Source of the DNA: Chryseobacterium daecheongense
GTDB taxonomy: Bacteria; Bacteroidota; Bacteroidia; Flavobacteriales; Weeksellaceae
Direction of reading: 5' to 3'
Length of the DNA: 64,000 nt
Assembly (NCBI GenBank): GCA_027920525.1
Contig: CP115858.1
Coordinates: 62,001-126,000 of the forward strand
Within the stretch, counting starts at the first letter, position 1. Each line of letters starts with the position of its first letter. Positions 36,627 to 44,624 of this stretch are shown piece by piece. Position numbers and translations under genes: made by a program. The notes under the pieces were generated by a model, which did no database searches, was not told the DNA's origin, and worked only from the letters and a program-made list of their open reading frames with translations.

Positions 36627-38207
36627 TTAATCGTGGATATTATTGTTCTTGCTCTTAAGATAAAATAATCCAATGAGTAAACACACGGCTGCAACACCGA
36701 TAGGATACCACAGTCCCTGAAGATACCATGAAGGATGTCCTGCCTCTTTTCCTGTGGTTACGAGGTAAGTGGCTACTGCAGGTAATAGTCCTCCAAATAC
36801 ACCATTACCAATGTGGTAAGGCAATGACATGGAAGTATAGCGTATTCTTACCGGGAACATTTCTACCAGGAATGCTGCGATAGGACCATACACCATCGTT
36901 ACGAAGATCACCTGAATGAACACCAGGAATATCAGGTACCATTTGGTATCATCACTGAGCTTTAAGGACTGTGACACCTTAGGTTCCTCGATCTTTCCGT
37001 CTTTTATAACGGGGCCGTTTGCCGACCAGTGTATGATGCTGTCTTTTTTTATTAAAGTTCCATCCGTAAAGAGGGTTTCCTTATGGAAAGTGATCAGGCT
37101 GTCGCTGGCAATATCTTTATGGATTTTTGCCGTTCTCTTTTCACTGATGCCGTTGGCAGCTATGGTTTTATTTTCGAGATTAACACTCTTGTACATGCTG
37201 TTATAAATCGGGCGGTAAGCTAAAATGGCAACCAGCATCCCGGTCATCATAACGGCTTTTCTGCCCAGTTTATCCGAAAGCCATCCGAAAAATACGAAGA
37301 ATGGTGTGCCTAAAAATAAAGCGGTGGCCATTAATGAATCAACCTGAGCAGATTCTACATTCATTACTTTTTGCAAAAAGCTCATGGCATAAAACTGTCC
37401 TGTATACCAGATGACACCTTGTCCCATTGCGGCTCCGAACAATGCCAGCAGGACGAATTTGAAGTTGTATTTATTTCCGAAACTTTCTTTTAATGGATTT
37501 TTTGATGTTTTACCTTCACTTTTGGCTTTAGCAAAAAGCGGTGATTCCTTCATGTTTTTTCTGATGATGTAAGAGACGCCCACCATTAAAATAGAAATCC
37601 AGAAAGGAACTCTCCATCCCCAGCCGTCGAATTCCTCTGCAGAAAGGGTGTTTTTTGTTATTAAAATAACAATCAATGAGATAAAAAGTCCGGCGGTAGC
37701 GGTGGTCTGGATCCATGAAGTCCAATAGCCTCTCCTGTGGGGTTGTGCGTATTCTGCAACGTAAGTTGCTGCACCTCCATATTCTCCTCCCAGGGCCAGT
37801 CCTTGTAATAATCTCAGGATCAGAACCAGAACCGGAGCCATAAATCCAATGGTTTCATAACTAGGAATACATCCGATAAGGAAAGTGGAAAATCCCATGA
37901 TTAGCAGGGTGACCAGGAAGGTGTATTTTCGTCCGATAATATCTCCTAATCTTCCGAAGAACAGGGCTCCGAAAGGTCGTACAACAAATCCTGCGGCAAA
38001 AGTGGCCAGGGTAGATAAAAATGCTGCGGTAGGGTTGTCTGCCGGAAAGAATTTTGTTGCCAGCACAACAGCTAAACTTCCGAAAATATAGAAATCGTAC
38101 CATTCTATCAGTGTACCGAGTGAAGATGCAGTAATAACGCTCCATATGGTTCTGTTCTTCTGCTTGTCGGTCATATTTTCATAGCTTTCATGATGGTTTT
38201 CGCTCAT
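36627..38207 (-). CDS. MHS-type MFS transporter (metabolite:H+ symporter) with periplasmic insert
   Basis: 526 residues with 12 predicted helices. Motifs: GTLIEWYDFYIFGSLA in helix 1, GRLGDIIGRKYTFL (motif A), LLQGLALGGEYGGAATYVAE in helix 4, and GWLSDKLGRKAVM between helices 8 and 9. These place it in the ProP/KgtP-like metabolite:H+ symporter group. It is about 80-90 residues longer than usual because of a hydrophilic insert at roughly 336-422, between helices 9 and 10, on the periplasmic side by topology. Between a porin gene and acyl-CoA ligases, uptake of short-chain carboxylates is the likeliest job, but this is inference from context. Confidence 0.87.
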   Translation of the reverse strand: MSENHHESYENMTDKQKNRTIWSVITASSLGTLIEWYDFYIFGSLAVVLATKFFPADNPTAAFLSTLATFAAGFVVRPFGALFFGRLGDIIGRKYTFLVTLLIMGFSTFLIGCIPSYETIGFMAPVLVLILRLLQGLALGGEYGGAATYVAEYAQPHRRGYWTSWIQTTATAGLFISLIVILITKNTLSAEEFDGWGWRVPFWISILMVGVSYIIRKNMKESPLFAKAKSEGKTSKNPLKESFGNKYNFKFVLLALFGAAMGQGVIWYTGQFYAMSFLQKVMNVESAQVDSLMATALFLGTPFFVFFGWLSDKLGRKAVMMTGMLVAILAYRPIYNSMYKSVNLENKTIAANGISEKRTAKIHKDIASDSLITFHKETLFTDGTLIKKDSIIHWSANGPVIKDGKIEEPKVSQSLKLSDDTKWYLIFLVFIQVIFVTMVYGPIAAFLVEMFPVRIRYTSMSLPYHIGNGVFGGLLPAVATYLVTTGKEAGHPSWYLQGLWYPIGVAAVCLLIGLFYLKSKNNNIHD

Positions 38208-38264
38208 ATCACTTGATTTTGATGTTAATTAATTTTTTTTATACGGGTTTAAACGAGTCTGTCA

Positions 38265-39644
38265 TTATAAATAAATCTGAAACTGAACAATGAACTCGCC
38301 TTTGGATTTTGGACGCTCGGTAGGGTTGGTATAAACCGGTCTGGTGGAGTATTGGGTTGTTATTTTGGCGTGATGTCCGTCTATAAACCAGTTGGCTCCA
38401 ACGTCAAACTGTGAAGACGACTTGTCGAAGGCTTCAAAGTTTTTATGGGTATATGCTGCAAACGGCTGAATTCTGATTTTAGGTTTTTCTGCTTCGTTAG
38501 GAAGTAATAATCCGGCTTGTGCATAGATAATATTACCTGTTCCGATCGTTGGCTGTAAGTTTCCAGGTCCGGCAATTGCCTTTTGTCCTGTAAAGTTAGG
38601 ATCAGCTGCTGCGATATTCATAGTCCCCAGATTTCGGATATAATTGGGGCCGAACTGATAATTATAATATCCTGCGTAGGCAGAAACTGCCATTTTATGT
38701 TTGGCATTTCCCAAAGGGATATCTGCAAAAGCATCAACAGCTAGAAGAGTAATGTCGTGCTTTTCGATATTTGAGTTTACGGAAGTTCTGGTTCCGTCCG
38801 CCTGATGATAAAAGCCGGCTCCTACATTAAACACTTTCTTTGTTCCCAGATATGATCCAACTTTGAAAGGAAGAGTATTGGACTCTTCGTCCAGAAACTG
38901 ATATTCTACGTATCCGGCTTTGGAAAAACTTGGATTTCCGTTATTATCCACAGCAACAGCTTTTGAGGGATCGGTTACATTTACAGGAGCCAGATCTGTA
39001 GCGAAGGGTTTGTTTAAGCTGAGGCGGTATTCAAGTTTTCCATACTTTCCTTTGGCAAACATACCCAGTTGTCTTGCGAACTGATCAGAGCTATCGATTA
39101 ATGGCCACGAAAATATGGGAGAATCGAGGGTTAAAAAATTGAGGGTGGAGGCCATAGTCATTCTGGAGAGTCCCATATAATAATGCAGTCCAGCACCTAA
39201 TGTTAAAGTGAATTTTCCTGCTTCTCCCGGCATCAGTACTGCATATTCATTCCATGCATCATGGAAAAAAAGCTGTGTTTTTTTGCCATTTCCGTTTCCT
39301 CCTGTTCCTGTTGTACCAGGCGCTCCTCCATTGATGAAGGTTTGGTTATTGATGCCGAAGTGAAGGAGGATCATATATCGCTTAGTAACCTGGGCGTACG
39401 TTAAAGCACGGAGTCTGCGGTTCCCTACATTCCAGGTATTGTCTGTGGGTTCTCCTCCGACCATACTTCCCGGATTCATTTGTGAGTTCCTTAACCAGAA
39501 CTGATCCCATAAAATAAATCTGACGAATTTATCTCCTTCAGGATTAAGGTTTATTTTTAATCCGTTTCCGTAGTCGGGAGATCCCTGGGAGTATAATGTA
39601 TTGCTGATTAAAGCTAATCCAATAAAAGTGAGTATTTTCTTCAT
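38265..39644 (-). CDS. Outer membrane porin
   Basis: 459 residues. Signal peptide to about residue 19 (...ISNTLYSQ). The rest is beta-barrel-like with regular amphipathic strands, a start region KFVRFILWDQFWLRNSQMNPG and a terminal strand GEFIVQFQIYL. It resembles the phosphate-selective-porin-like group common in Bacteroidota. It is the first gene of the same-strand acetate/propionate locus, 57 bases before the MFS gene, and so probably provides outer-membrane passage for the substrate. Upstream (39645-39847) lie a 14-bp AT palindrome at 39713-39726 and a TTGGC...GCCAA pair that could be regulatory sites. Confidence 0.83.
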   Translation of the reverse strand: MKKILTFIGLALISNTLYSQGSPDYGNGLKINLNPEGDKFVRFILWDQFWLRNSQMNPGSMVGGEPTDNTWNVGNRRLRALTYAQVTKRYMILLHFGINNQTFINGGAPGTTGTGGNGNGKKTQLFFHDAWNEYAVLMPGEAGKFTLTLGAGLHYYMGLSRMTMASTLNFLTLDSPIFSWPLIDSSDQFARQLGMFAKGKYGKLEYRLSLNKPFATDLAPVNVTDPSKAVAVDNNGNPSFSKAGYVEYQFLDEESNTLPFKVGSYLGTKKVFNVGAGFYHQADGTRTSVNSNIEKHDITLLAVDAFADIPLGNAKHKMAVSAYAGYYNYQFGPNYIRNLGTMNIAAADPNFTGQKAIAGPGNLQPTIGTGNIIYAQAGLLLPNEAEKPKIRIQPFAAYTHKNFEAFDKSSSQFDVGANWFIDGHHAKITTQYSTRPVYTNPTERPKSKGEFIVQFQIYL

Positions 39645-39847
39645 AAATTATCAATTTTTTGGCGTTAATTTTGTGAAAGCCAAATTGGAATTAATAATTT
39701 ATTTAGAGAAATTTAATATATATTAATGGTAAGTATATAGTTTTGTTATAAGTACCTGTTTGTTAGTTGAAGCTGAAGCTCGGAATAGAGAGTTTCATTT
39801 CCTGATTTTGCAAATAGGTGATTTTATGATTCCTTCTTTCTGTCTGT

Positions 39848-40264
39848 TTACTTTTTAAAACGTTCCCACTTGATCAACATGTATTTATCTGCGAACTGTG
39901 TGATGATCAATCCTGAGTTTTTAATATTGTCTTCATTGGACATGTATTCGATCAATTCGTTTTGCTTCAGGATTTTATATACGGGATGGAATTCTGAATG
40001 CGGCGGCCGGGTGATATTGTATTTCTTGATCCATGAGCTTATGGTTACATGTGAGACCCCGATAATCCTTTCTATTTCGCGGAAGCTTAATCCTTCGAGG
40101 TAAAGCTGAAGGGCTTTGGTAACGTAGTAGTCATCGATCTGCTTGCCTATTTTTTTTACGGTGAAATAATAATTGCAGGATTTGCAATGAAATCTTTGTT
40201 TCTGGTTGATCACCCCACTTTTTACAAGATAGGAGCTATTGCATTTAGGGCATTTATTTTCCAT
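39848..40264 (-). CDS. InsA-like zinc-ribbon/HTH protein, possible domesticated regulator
   Basis: 138 residues from the ATG at 40264 (MENKCPKCNSSYLVKSG). A zinc ribbon with C5, C8, C27 and C30 (CPKC ... HCKSC) is followed by a helix-turn-helix (LEGLSFREIERIIGVSHVTI SSWIKKY). This pair of domains is the N-terminal half of IS1-type InsA/transposase proteins. There is no DDE catalytic domain, no InsB partner and no visible IS ends, so it is not an intact insertion sequence. It heads the acetate/propionate locus in the same direction, 203 bases before the porin gene, and a 19-bp tandem repeat abuts its start codon. Regulator is my inference; transposon remnant is the alternative. Confidence 0.7.
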   Translation of the reverse strand: MENKCPKCNSSYLVKSGVINQKQRFHCKSCNYYFTVKKIGKQIDDYYVTKALQLYLEGLSFREIERIIGVSHVTISSWIKKYNITRPPHSEFHPVYKILKQNELIEYMSNEDNIKNSGLIITQFADKYMLIKWERFKK

Positions 40265-40301
40265 ATATAATATTTTAGCAAATATATAATAATTTAGCAA
40301 A
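40264..40301 (-). repeat. Two tandem 19-bp repeats at the start of the InsA-like gene
   Basis: Units 40264-40282 and 40283-40301 are directly adjacent and differ at one base. On the minus strand each begins TTTGCTAAA and ends TATTATATA. The second runs into the ATG. The TTTG parts also resemble promoter -7 elements (TATATTTG, TAATTTTG), so this could be an autoregulated promoter. Confidence 0.7.
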
Positions 40302-40368
40302 ATTATATATTTCAAATAAGATATATTATCTTGTAATAATCATTTAAACAAAAAAAATATCTTTTTAA

Positions 40369-40401
40369 TTTGGTTATTAAAGTTATTATGCTTTAAATTT
40401 G
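40369..40401 (+). promoter_or_regulatory. Promoter of the arginine operon
   Basis: TTTG at 40369-40372, a 21-base spacer, then TAAATTTG at 40394-40401, an almost perfect Bacteroidota promoter. The leader before the GNAT ATG at 40423 would be about 15 bases. Confidence 0.6.
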
Positions 40402-40422
40402 CCAAAAAATTCAGATAAATAA

Positions 40423-41112
40423 ATGGAAATAGAAATTTCCTCATGCGAACATTTAATGTATGTGAGTGAAATACAGCAGGAAATGTATGATTCTGCACAA
40501 CGGAGAGGAACGGGGATCGCAAAACGTTCCATAGAATATTTAAGTAAGAAGATTTCAGAAGGCAATGCCGTTGTTGCTACTGAAAACGGGGAATGGGTAG
40601 GTTTCTGCTATATAGAGACCTGGTCCCACGGTCAGTTTGTGGCCAATTCGGGGCTGATCGTTTCGCCAAAATACAGGAACAGGGGTGTTGCGACCCTGAT
40701 TAAAAATAAAGTTTTCCAGTTATCAAGGGATAAATTTCCTGCGGCTAAGGTTTTTGGATTAACAACCGGGTTGGCTGTCATGAAAATCAACAGCGATTTA
40801 GGTTATAAGCCCGTTATTTATTCTGAGCTTACCCAGGATGAGGAATTTTGGAATGGTTGTAAAAACTGTGTGAATTACGAAATTTTAATGAAAAAGGAAA
40901 GAAAGAACTGCTTATGTACAGCAATGCTTTTTATTCCTTCCAACAATGATATAAAGGAGGTGAAAAATAATGAACCTCAAAATAAGGATAATGATGAAGT
41001 AAATCAGGATGGGCTTTTGTCTTCGGGGCAGATTACATCCGGTGGATTACATTATACGAACAATAATACGAAAAAGAAGATCGATGAAAAAGAAAGTAAT
41101 CTTAGCGTTTAG
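40423..41112 (+). CDS. GNAT-family acyltransferase opening the arginine operon
   Basis: 229 residues. The GNAT core spans about 1-170, with the acetyl-CoA pyrophosphate loop NRGVATLIKNK after NSGLIVSPKYR. Its place as first gene before argG-argC-argD-argF'-argB strongly suggests it acylates glutamate (the ArgA step); acetyl-CoA or succinyl-CoA are both possible given the argF'-type carbamoyltransferase downstream. A Cys-rich segment (WNGCKNCVNYE, KNCLCTAM) could bind metal. Beyond residue 175 is a polar, Asn/Asp-rich tail that overlaps the argG start by 29 bases. Inside that tail DNA is a rare perfect AGGAGGTG. Confidence 0.85.
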   Translation: MEIEISSCEHLMYVSEIQQEMYDSAQRRGTGIAKRSIEYLSKKISEGNAVVATENGEWVGFCYIETWSHGQFVANSGLIVSPKYRNRGVATLIKNKVFQLSRDKFPAAKVFGLTTGLAVMKINSDLGYKPVIYSELTQDEEFWNGCKNCVNYEILMKKERKNCLCTAMLFIPSNNDIKEVKNNEPQNKDNDEVNQDGLLSSGQITSGGLHYTNNNTKKKIDEKESNLSV

Positions 41113-42280
41113 TGGTGGTTTGGATACCTCTTACTGTGCCAAATATCTTAGTGAAAGTCTGGGATATGAGGTGTATGCAGTAACTGTGAATACAGGAGGT
41201 TTTTCAAAAGAAGAAGAAAAAGAACTTGAAAACAGAGCCCTGAAATTAGGGGTAAAGGAATACAGGTGTATTGACGCTCAGGAAGATTACTATAATTCAT
41301 GTGTGAAGTATCTGATCTTCGGAAATGTATTGAAAAATAATACTTATCCGCTTTCCGTAAGCGCTGAGCGTACCATTCAGGCTCAGGAAATTGCAAAATA
41401 TGCACTGGAAAAAGGGGCGGATGCTATTGCTCATGGAAGCACAGGAGCGGGAAATGACCAGGTTCGTTTTGATCTGATTTTCCAGGTAATGGCTCCGCAT
41501 GTTGAGATTATCACGCCGATCCGTGATATGGCACTTTCGAGAGAAGAGGAGATTGAATTCCTGAAAAGCCACGGATATGATATGGAGTTTCAAAAGGCTC
41601 AGTATTCTGTTAATAAGGGGTTGTGGGGGACTTCTGTGGGTGGAAAGGAGACGCTGACTTCCAGAAATAACCTTCCGGAAGAGGCCTTTCCGTCGCAGAT
41701 CAAAGAAACTCAGTCATCTGAACTGGAAATCGAATTTAAAAACGGTGAAATTACAGCAGTAAATGGGGAGGACTTCAACCATCCTGTGTATGCTATCCAG
41801 AAAATAGAACAATTGGCTTCTGCTTACGGTATCGGAAGGGATATTCACGTAGGAGATACTATTGTCGGAATTAAAGGAAGAGTAGGATTCGAGGCGGCGG
41901 CTGCATCTGTGATCATCAAGTCCCATCATTTATTGGAAAAACATACTTTATCGAAATACCAGCAAATGATGAAGTCACAATTGTCCGACTGGTATGGGAA
42001 CTGGTTGCATGAGGCATTGTTTTTAGATCCTGTGATGAGAAATATAGAATCTTTCCTTACTGACTCTCAGAAAATGGTAACAGGAAAAGTTTTCATTACT
42101 CTTTATCCTTACAGATTTGTTTTGAACGGTATTGAATCTGAACATGATCTGATGTCTGATCAATTTGGAAGTTACGGAGAGGCAAACAGAGCATGGAGCG
42201 GAGACGATGTAAAAGGGTACACAAAAATTGTAAGCAATTCCCTGAATATTTATCACCAGATTAACGGCGTGAAAATATGA
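41084..42280 (+). CDS. argG: Argininosuccinate synthase
   Basis: 398 residues from the ATG at 41084 (MKKKVILAFSGGLDTSYC); the longer in-frame start at 41009 adds an Arg-rich stretch without family match. ArgG joins citrulline and aspartate using ATP. The PP-loop SGGLDTS is at residues 10-16. Further motifs are AHGSTGAGNDQVRFD and TSVGGKETLTS. The gene overlaps the GNAT gene by 29 bases and argC by 4 bases (ATGA), so it is translated as part of the arginine operon. The order with argG second is typical of Flavobacteriia arginine clusters. Confidence 0.95.
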   Translation: MKKKVILAFSGGLDTSYCAKYLSESLGYEVYAVTVNTGGFSKEEEKELENRALKLGVKEYRCIDAQEDYYNSCVKYLIFGNVLKNNTYPLSVSAERTIQAQEIAKYALEKGADAIAHGSTGAGNDQVRFDLIFQVMAPHVEIITPIRDMALSREEEIEFLKSHGYDMEFQKAQYSVNKGLWGTSVGGKETLTSRNNLPEEAFPSQIKETQSSELEIEFKNGEITAVNGEDFNHPVYAIQKIEQLASAYGIGRDIHVGDTIVGIKGRVGFEAAAASVIIKSHHLLEKHTLSKYQQMMKSQLSDWYGNWLHEALFLDPVMRNIESFLTDSQKMVTGKVFITLYPYRFVLNGIESEHDLMSDQFGSYGEANRAWSGDDVKGYTKIVSNSLNIYHQINGVKI

Positions 42281-43239
42281 AAACGGTAGGAATTGTAGGA
42301 GCTAACGGATATACCGGTAGTGAATTGGTGCGCCTGTTGGCTTTTCATCCCAATATTGAATTGAGTTTTTTATATAGTCGTTCTAATTCGGGTACAAAGA
42401 TTTCTGATCTGTACCCGGATTTAGCGACGGTTTGTGAAATGGTTTTAACGGACAAGCCGTCGGCTGTAGATATTCTTTTTTTGTGTCTTCCTCATAAGGA
42501 AAGCCAGAATTGGCTGAGTCAGAATGCTGCTACAGATGAGACGTTGGTGATTGACCTGGGAAATGATTTTCGTTTGGAAGGTGCTTTCGGAAACAGAAAT
42601 TTTATCTACGGGCTTCCGGAAATCAATAAAAAAAATCTTTTAGGGGTAAAAAGTATTGCCAACCCGGGATGTTTTGCAACTGCTATCCAGCTGGCTCTAT
42701 TGCCATTGGCTGAAAAAGGACTTTTGCATGATGTGTATACAACAGGAATTACCGGATCGACAGGAGCCGGGCAGTCTTTACAGGCAACCACTCATTTTAC
42801 CTGGAGAAATGATAATATTTCTGCATATAAAACACTTACCCATCAGCATGTAGATGAAATTTTGCAACAAGTGAATTCTTTTAACAATAAAGACGTAAGC
42901 CTGAATTTTGTTCCCTGGAGGGGAGATTTTACAAGAGGGATTTTTACCAGCTCAACGGTTAAATCAGACCTGGAGCTTTCAGATATTGAGACATTGTACA
43001 GGAAGTTTTATGAAGATGCACCTTTTGTAAAGGTGAGTGAGAAAGCAATTGATCTCAAACAGGTTATCAATACCAATCGCTGTGTGATTCATATTGAAAA
43101 GAATAATAATGTTGTTGTTATTCACTCAGCGATTGATAATTTGTTAAAAGGAGCTTCCGGACAGGCTGTTCAGAATATGAATATTGCTATGGGATGGGAG
43201 GAAAACCTGGGACTGGATTTGAAACCAATAGGTTTTTAA
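42277..43239 (+). CDS. argC: N-acetyl-gamma-glutamyl-phosphate reductase
   Basis: 320 residues. It reduces N-acyl-glutamyl phosphate to the semialdehyde with NADPH. The NADP loop GIVGANGYTGSELVRLL starts at residue 4. The catalytic cysteine lies in SIANPGCFATAIQLALLPL, and TGITGSTGAGQSL is the usual follow-on motif. Length is that of the short form. It overlaps argG by 4 bases and is separated from argD by 94 bases of AT-rich sequence without a gene. Confidence 0.95.
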   Translation: MKTVGIVGANGYTGSELVRLLAFHPNIELSFLYSRSNSGTKISDLYPDLATVCEMVLTDKPSAVDILFLCLPHKESQNWLSQNAATDETLVIDLGNDFRLEGAFGNRNFIYGLPEINKKNLLGVKSIANPGCFATAIQLALLPLAEKGLLHDVYTTGITGSTGAGQSLQATTHFTWRNDNISAYKTLTHQHVDEILQQVNSFNNKDVSLNFVPWRGDFTRGIFTSSTVKSDLELSDIETLYRKFYEDAPFVKVSEKAIDLKQVINTNRCVIHIEKNNNVVVIHSAIDNLLKGASGQAVQNMNIAMGWEENLGLDLKPIGF

Positions 43240-43333
43240 ATACATTCTTATAAAAGTAAAATGGGGAAGGGTGGAATTGTAAAACAATAACCCGAAACCG
43301 GTAACTAAAAATTTTCAACTTCAATTAAAAAAA

Positions 43334-44473
43334 ATGAACTTATTTAACGTATATCCATTATTCAATATAAATCCTGTCAAAGCAAAGGGATCATTTCTTT
43401 GGGATGATAAGGGAGAAAAGTACCTTGATTTTTATGGAGGCCATGCAGTGATCTCTATAGGTCATAATCATCCTTATTATCAGGAGAAATTAAGGGATCA
43501 GTTAGAAAAAATTTCTTTTTACTCCAATTCAGTACAAAACGAATTGCAAACTGAACTGGCATCGAAACTTGGAGAGATATCAGGATACGAAGACTATGAT
43601 CTTTTCCTGTGTAATTCCGGAGCTGAAGCCAATGAAAATGCGTTAAAACTTGCTTCTTTTCATAATGGAAAAAGTAAAGTGCTTTATTTTTCCGGCTCTT
43701 TTCATGGAAGAACCTCTGCGGCAGTTTCCGTAACGGATAATCCGAAAATTTTAGCACCTGTCAATTATTCCGAACGTTTCATAAAGTCGGAGTGGAATAA
43801 TGTAGAGCAATTAGATGAAGTTTTCAGAACTCAGGGAGATTCAATTTCTTCGGTGATTATTGAAGGGATTCAGGGAGTGGGTGGAATTATGATTCCAACG
43901 CCGGAGTTTTTATCTAAAATTAAAGGGCTATGCGATCAATATAATGCTGTTTTGATCTTAGATGAGGTTCAGTCAGGATATGGTAGAACGGGTTATTTCT
44001 TTGCTCACCAGGAGTTCGGTATCCAGCCTGATATAATTACAACCGCAAAAGGAATGGGAAATGGCTTTCCGATTGGTGGAGTCCTGATCCATCCTACATT
44101 TGAAGCAAGCCATGGTTTGCTGGGAACTACTTTTGGAGGTAATCATCTGGCATGTGCTGCAGCAATTGCTGTTTTAGATGTTATCAGGGATGAAAGCCTT
44201 ATTGATAATGCTGAGCATATGGGAAGCTATATCGAAAAAGAAATTGAAGATTTACCACATATCAACTCTATACGAAGGAAGGGTCTGATGATAGGGATAG
44301 AGCTGGACAGGGATTGTGCAGAGGTAAGGAAAAGCCTGCTTTACGATCATCATATTTTTACCGGAAATTCTAATGATAAAACGGTGCTGAGGATCCTTCC
44401 TGCACTCAATATCAGGAAAGAGGAAACAGATCTTTTCATTGGTGCATTGAGGGAAGTACTGACGAAATTGTAA
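43334..44473 (+). CDS. argD: Acetylornithine aminotransferase
   Basis: 379 residues, class III PLP aminotransferase. It transfers an amino group from glutamate to N-acyl-glutamate semialdehyde. Motifs: LDFYGGHAVISIGHNHP, CNSGAEANENALKLAS, FHGRTSAAVSVT, VIIEGIQGVGGI, LILDEVQSGYGRTG and the PLP lysine in TTAKGMGNGFPIGG. The N-terminus is short, beginning MNLFNVYPLFNINPVKAKG. It follows argC after 94 bases and is followed by a 151-base gap with AATTGC-type repeats before argF'. Confidence 0.94.
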   Translation: MNLFNVYPLFNINPVKAKGSFLWDDKGEKYLDFYGGHAVISIGHNHPYYQEKLRDQLEKISFYSNSVQNELQTELASKLGEISGYEDYDLFLCNSGAEANENALKLASFHNGKSKVLYFSGSFHGRTSAAVSVTDNPKILAPVNYSERFIKSEWNNVEQLDEVFRTQGDSISSVIIEGIQGVGGIMIPTPEFLSKIKGLCDQYNAVLILDEVQSGYGRTGYFFAHQEFGIQPDIITTAKGMGNGFPIGGVLIHPTFEASHGLLGTTFGGNHLACAAAIAVLDVIRDESLIDNAEHMGSYIEKEIEDLPHINSIRRKGLMIGIELDRDCAEVRKSLLYDHHIFTGNSNDKTVLRILPALNIRKEETDLFIGALREVLTKL

Positions 44474-44475
44474 GA

Positions 44476-44545
44476 GTGAAAATTGCGGAATTGCAAAAAC
44501 GAAAATGATAGATTGCTAAGCGTAAAATTGCAGGATCGTAAAAGG
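44476..44545 (+). repeat. Degenerate AAAATTGC repeats between argD and argF'
   Basis: Two copies of about 26 bases (44476-44501 and 44520-44545), with cores AAAATTGCGGAATTGCAAAA and AAAATTGCAGGATCGTAAAA. A further GATTGC lies between them. Related fragments occur near 43273 (GGAATTGTAAAA) and 49040 (GAATTGCCCAATCGT). They fill part of a gene-free operon gap. Confidence 0.5.
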
Positions 44546-44624
44546 GTAGAACTATAGAGATGTCTCTAATGGTTTTAAAAATATAGAAATAAGAGTCTGT
44601 TGACCATTAAATAAAATTTATACA

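Noticed and set aside
39848..40301. Intact IS1-type insertion sequence
   Set aside because: Only the zinc-ribbon/HTH half is present; no catalytic gene, terminal inverted repeats or target duplication were seen.
41009..41083. Longer start for argG giving 25 extra residues
   Set aside because: The extension is Arg-rich, unrelated to ArgG, and simply reads the end of the GNAT gene in another frame; MKKKVILAFSGGLDTS is the normal N-terminus.
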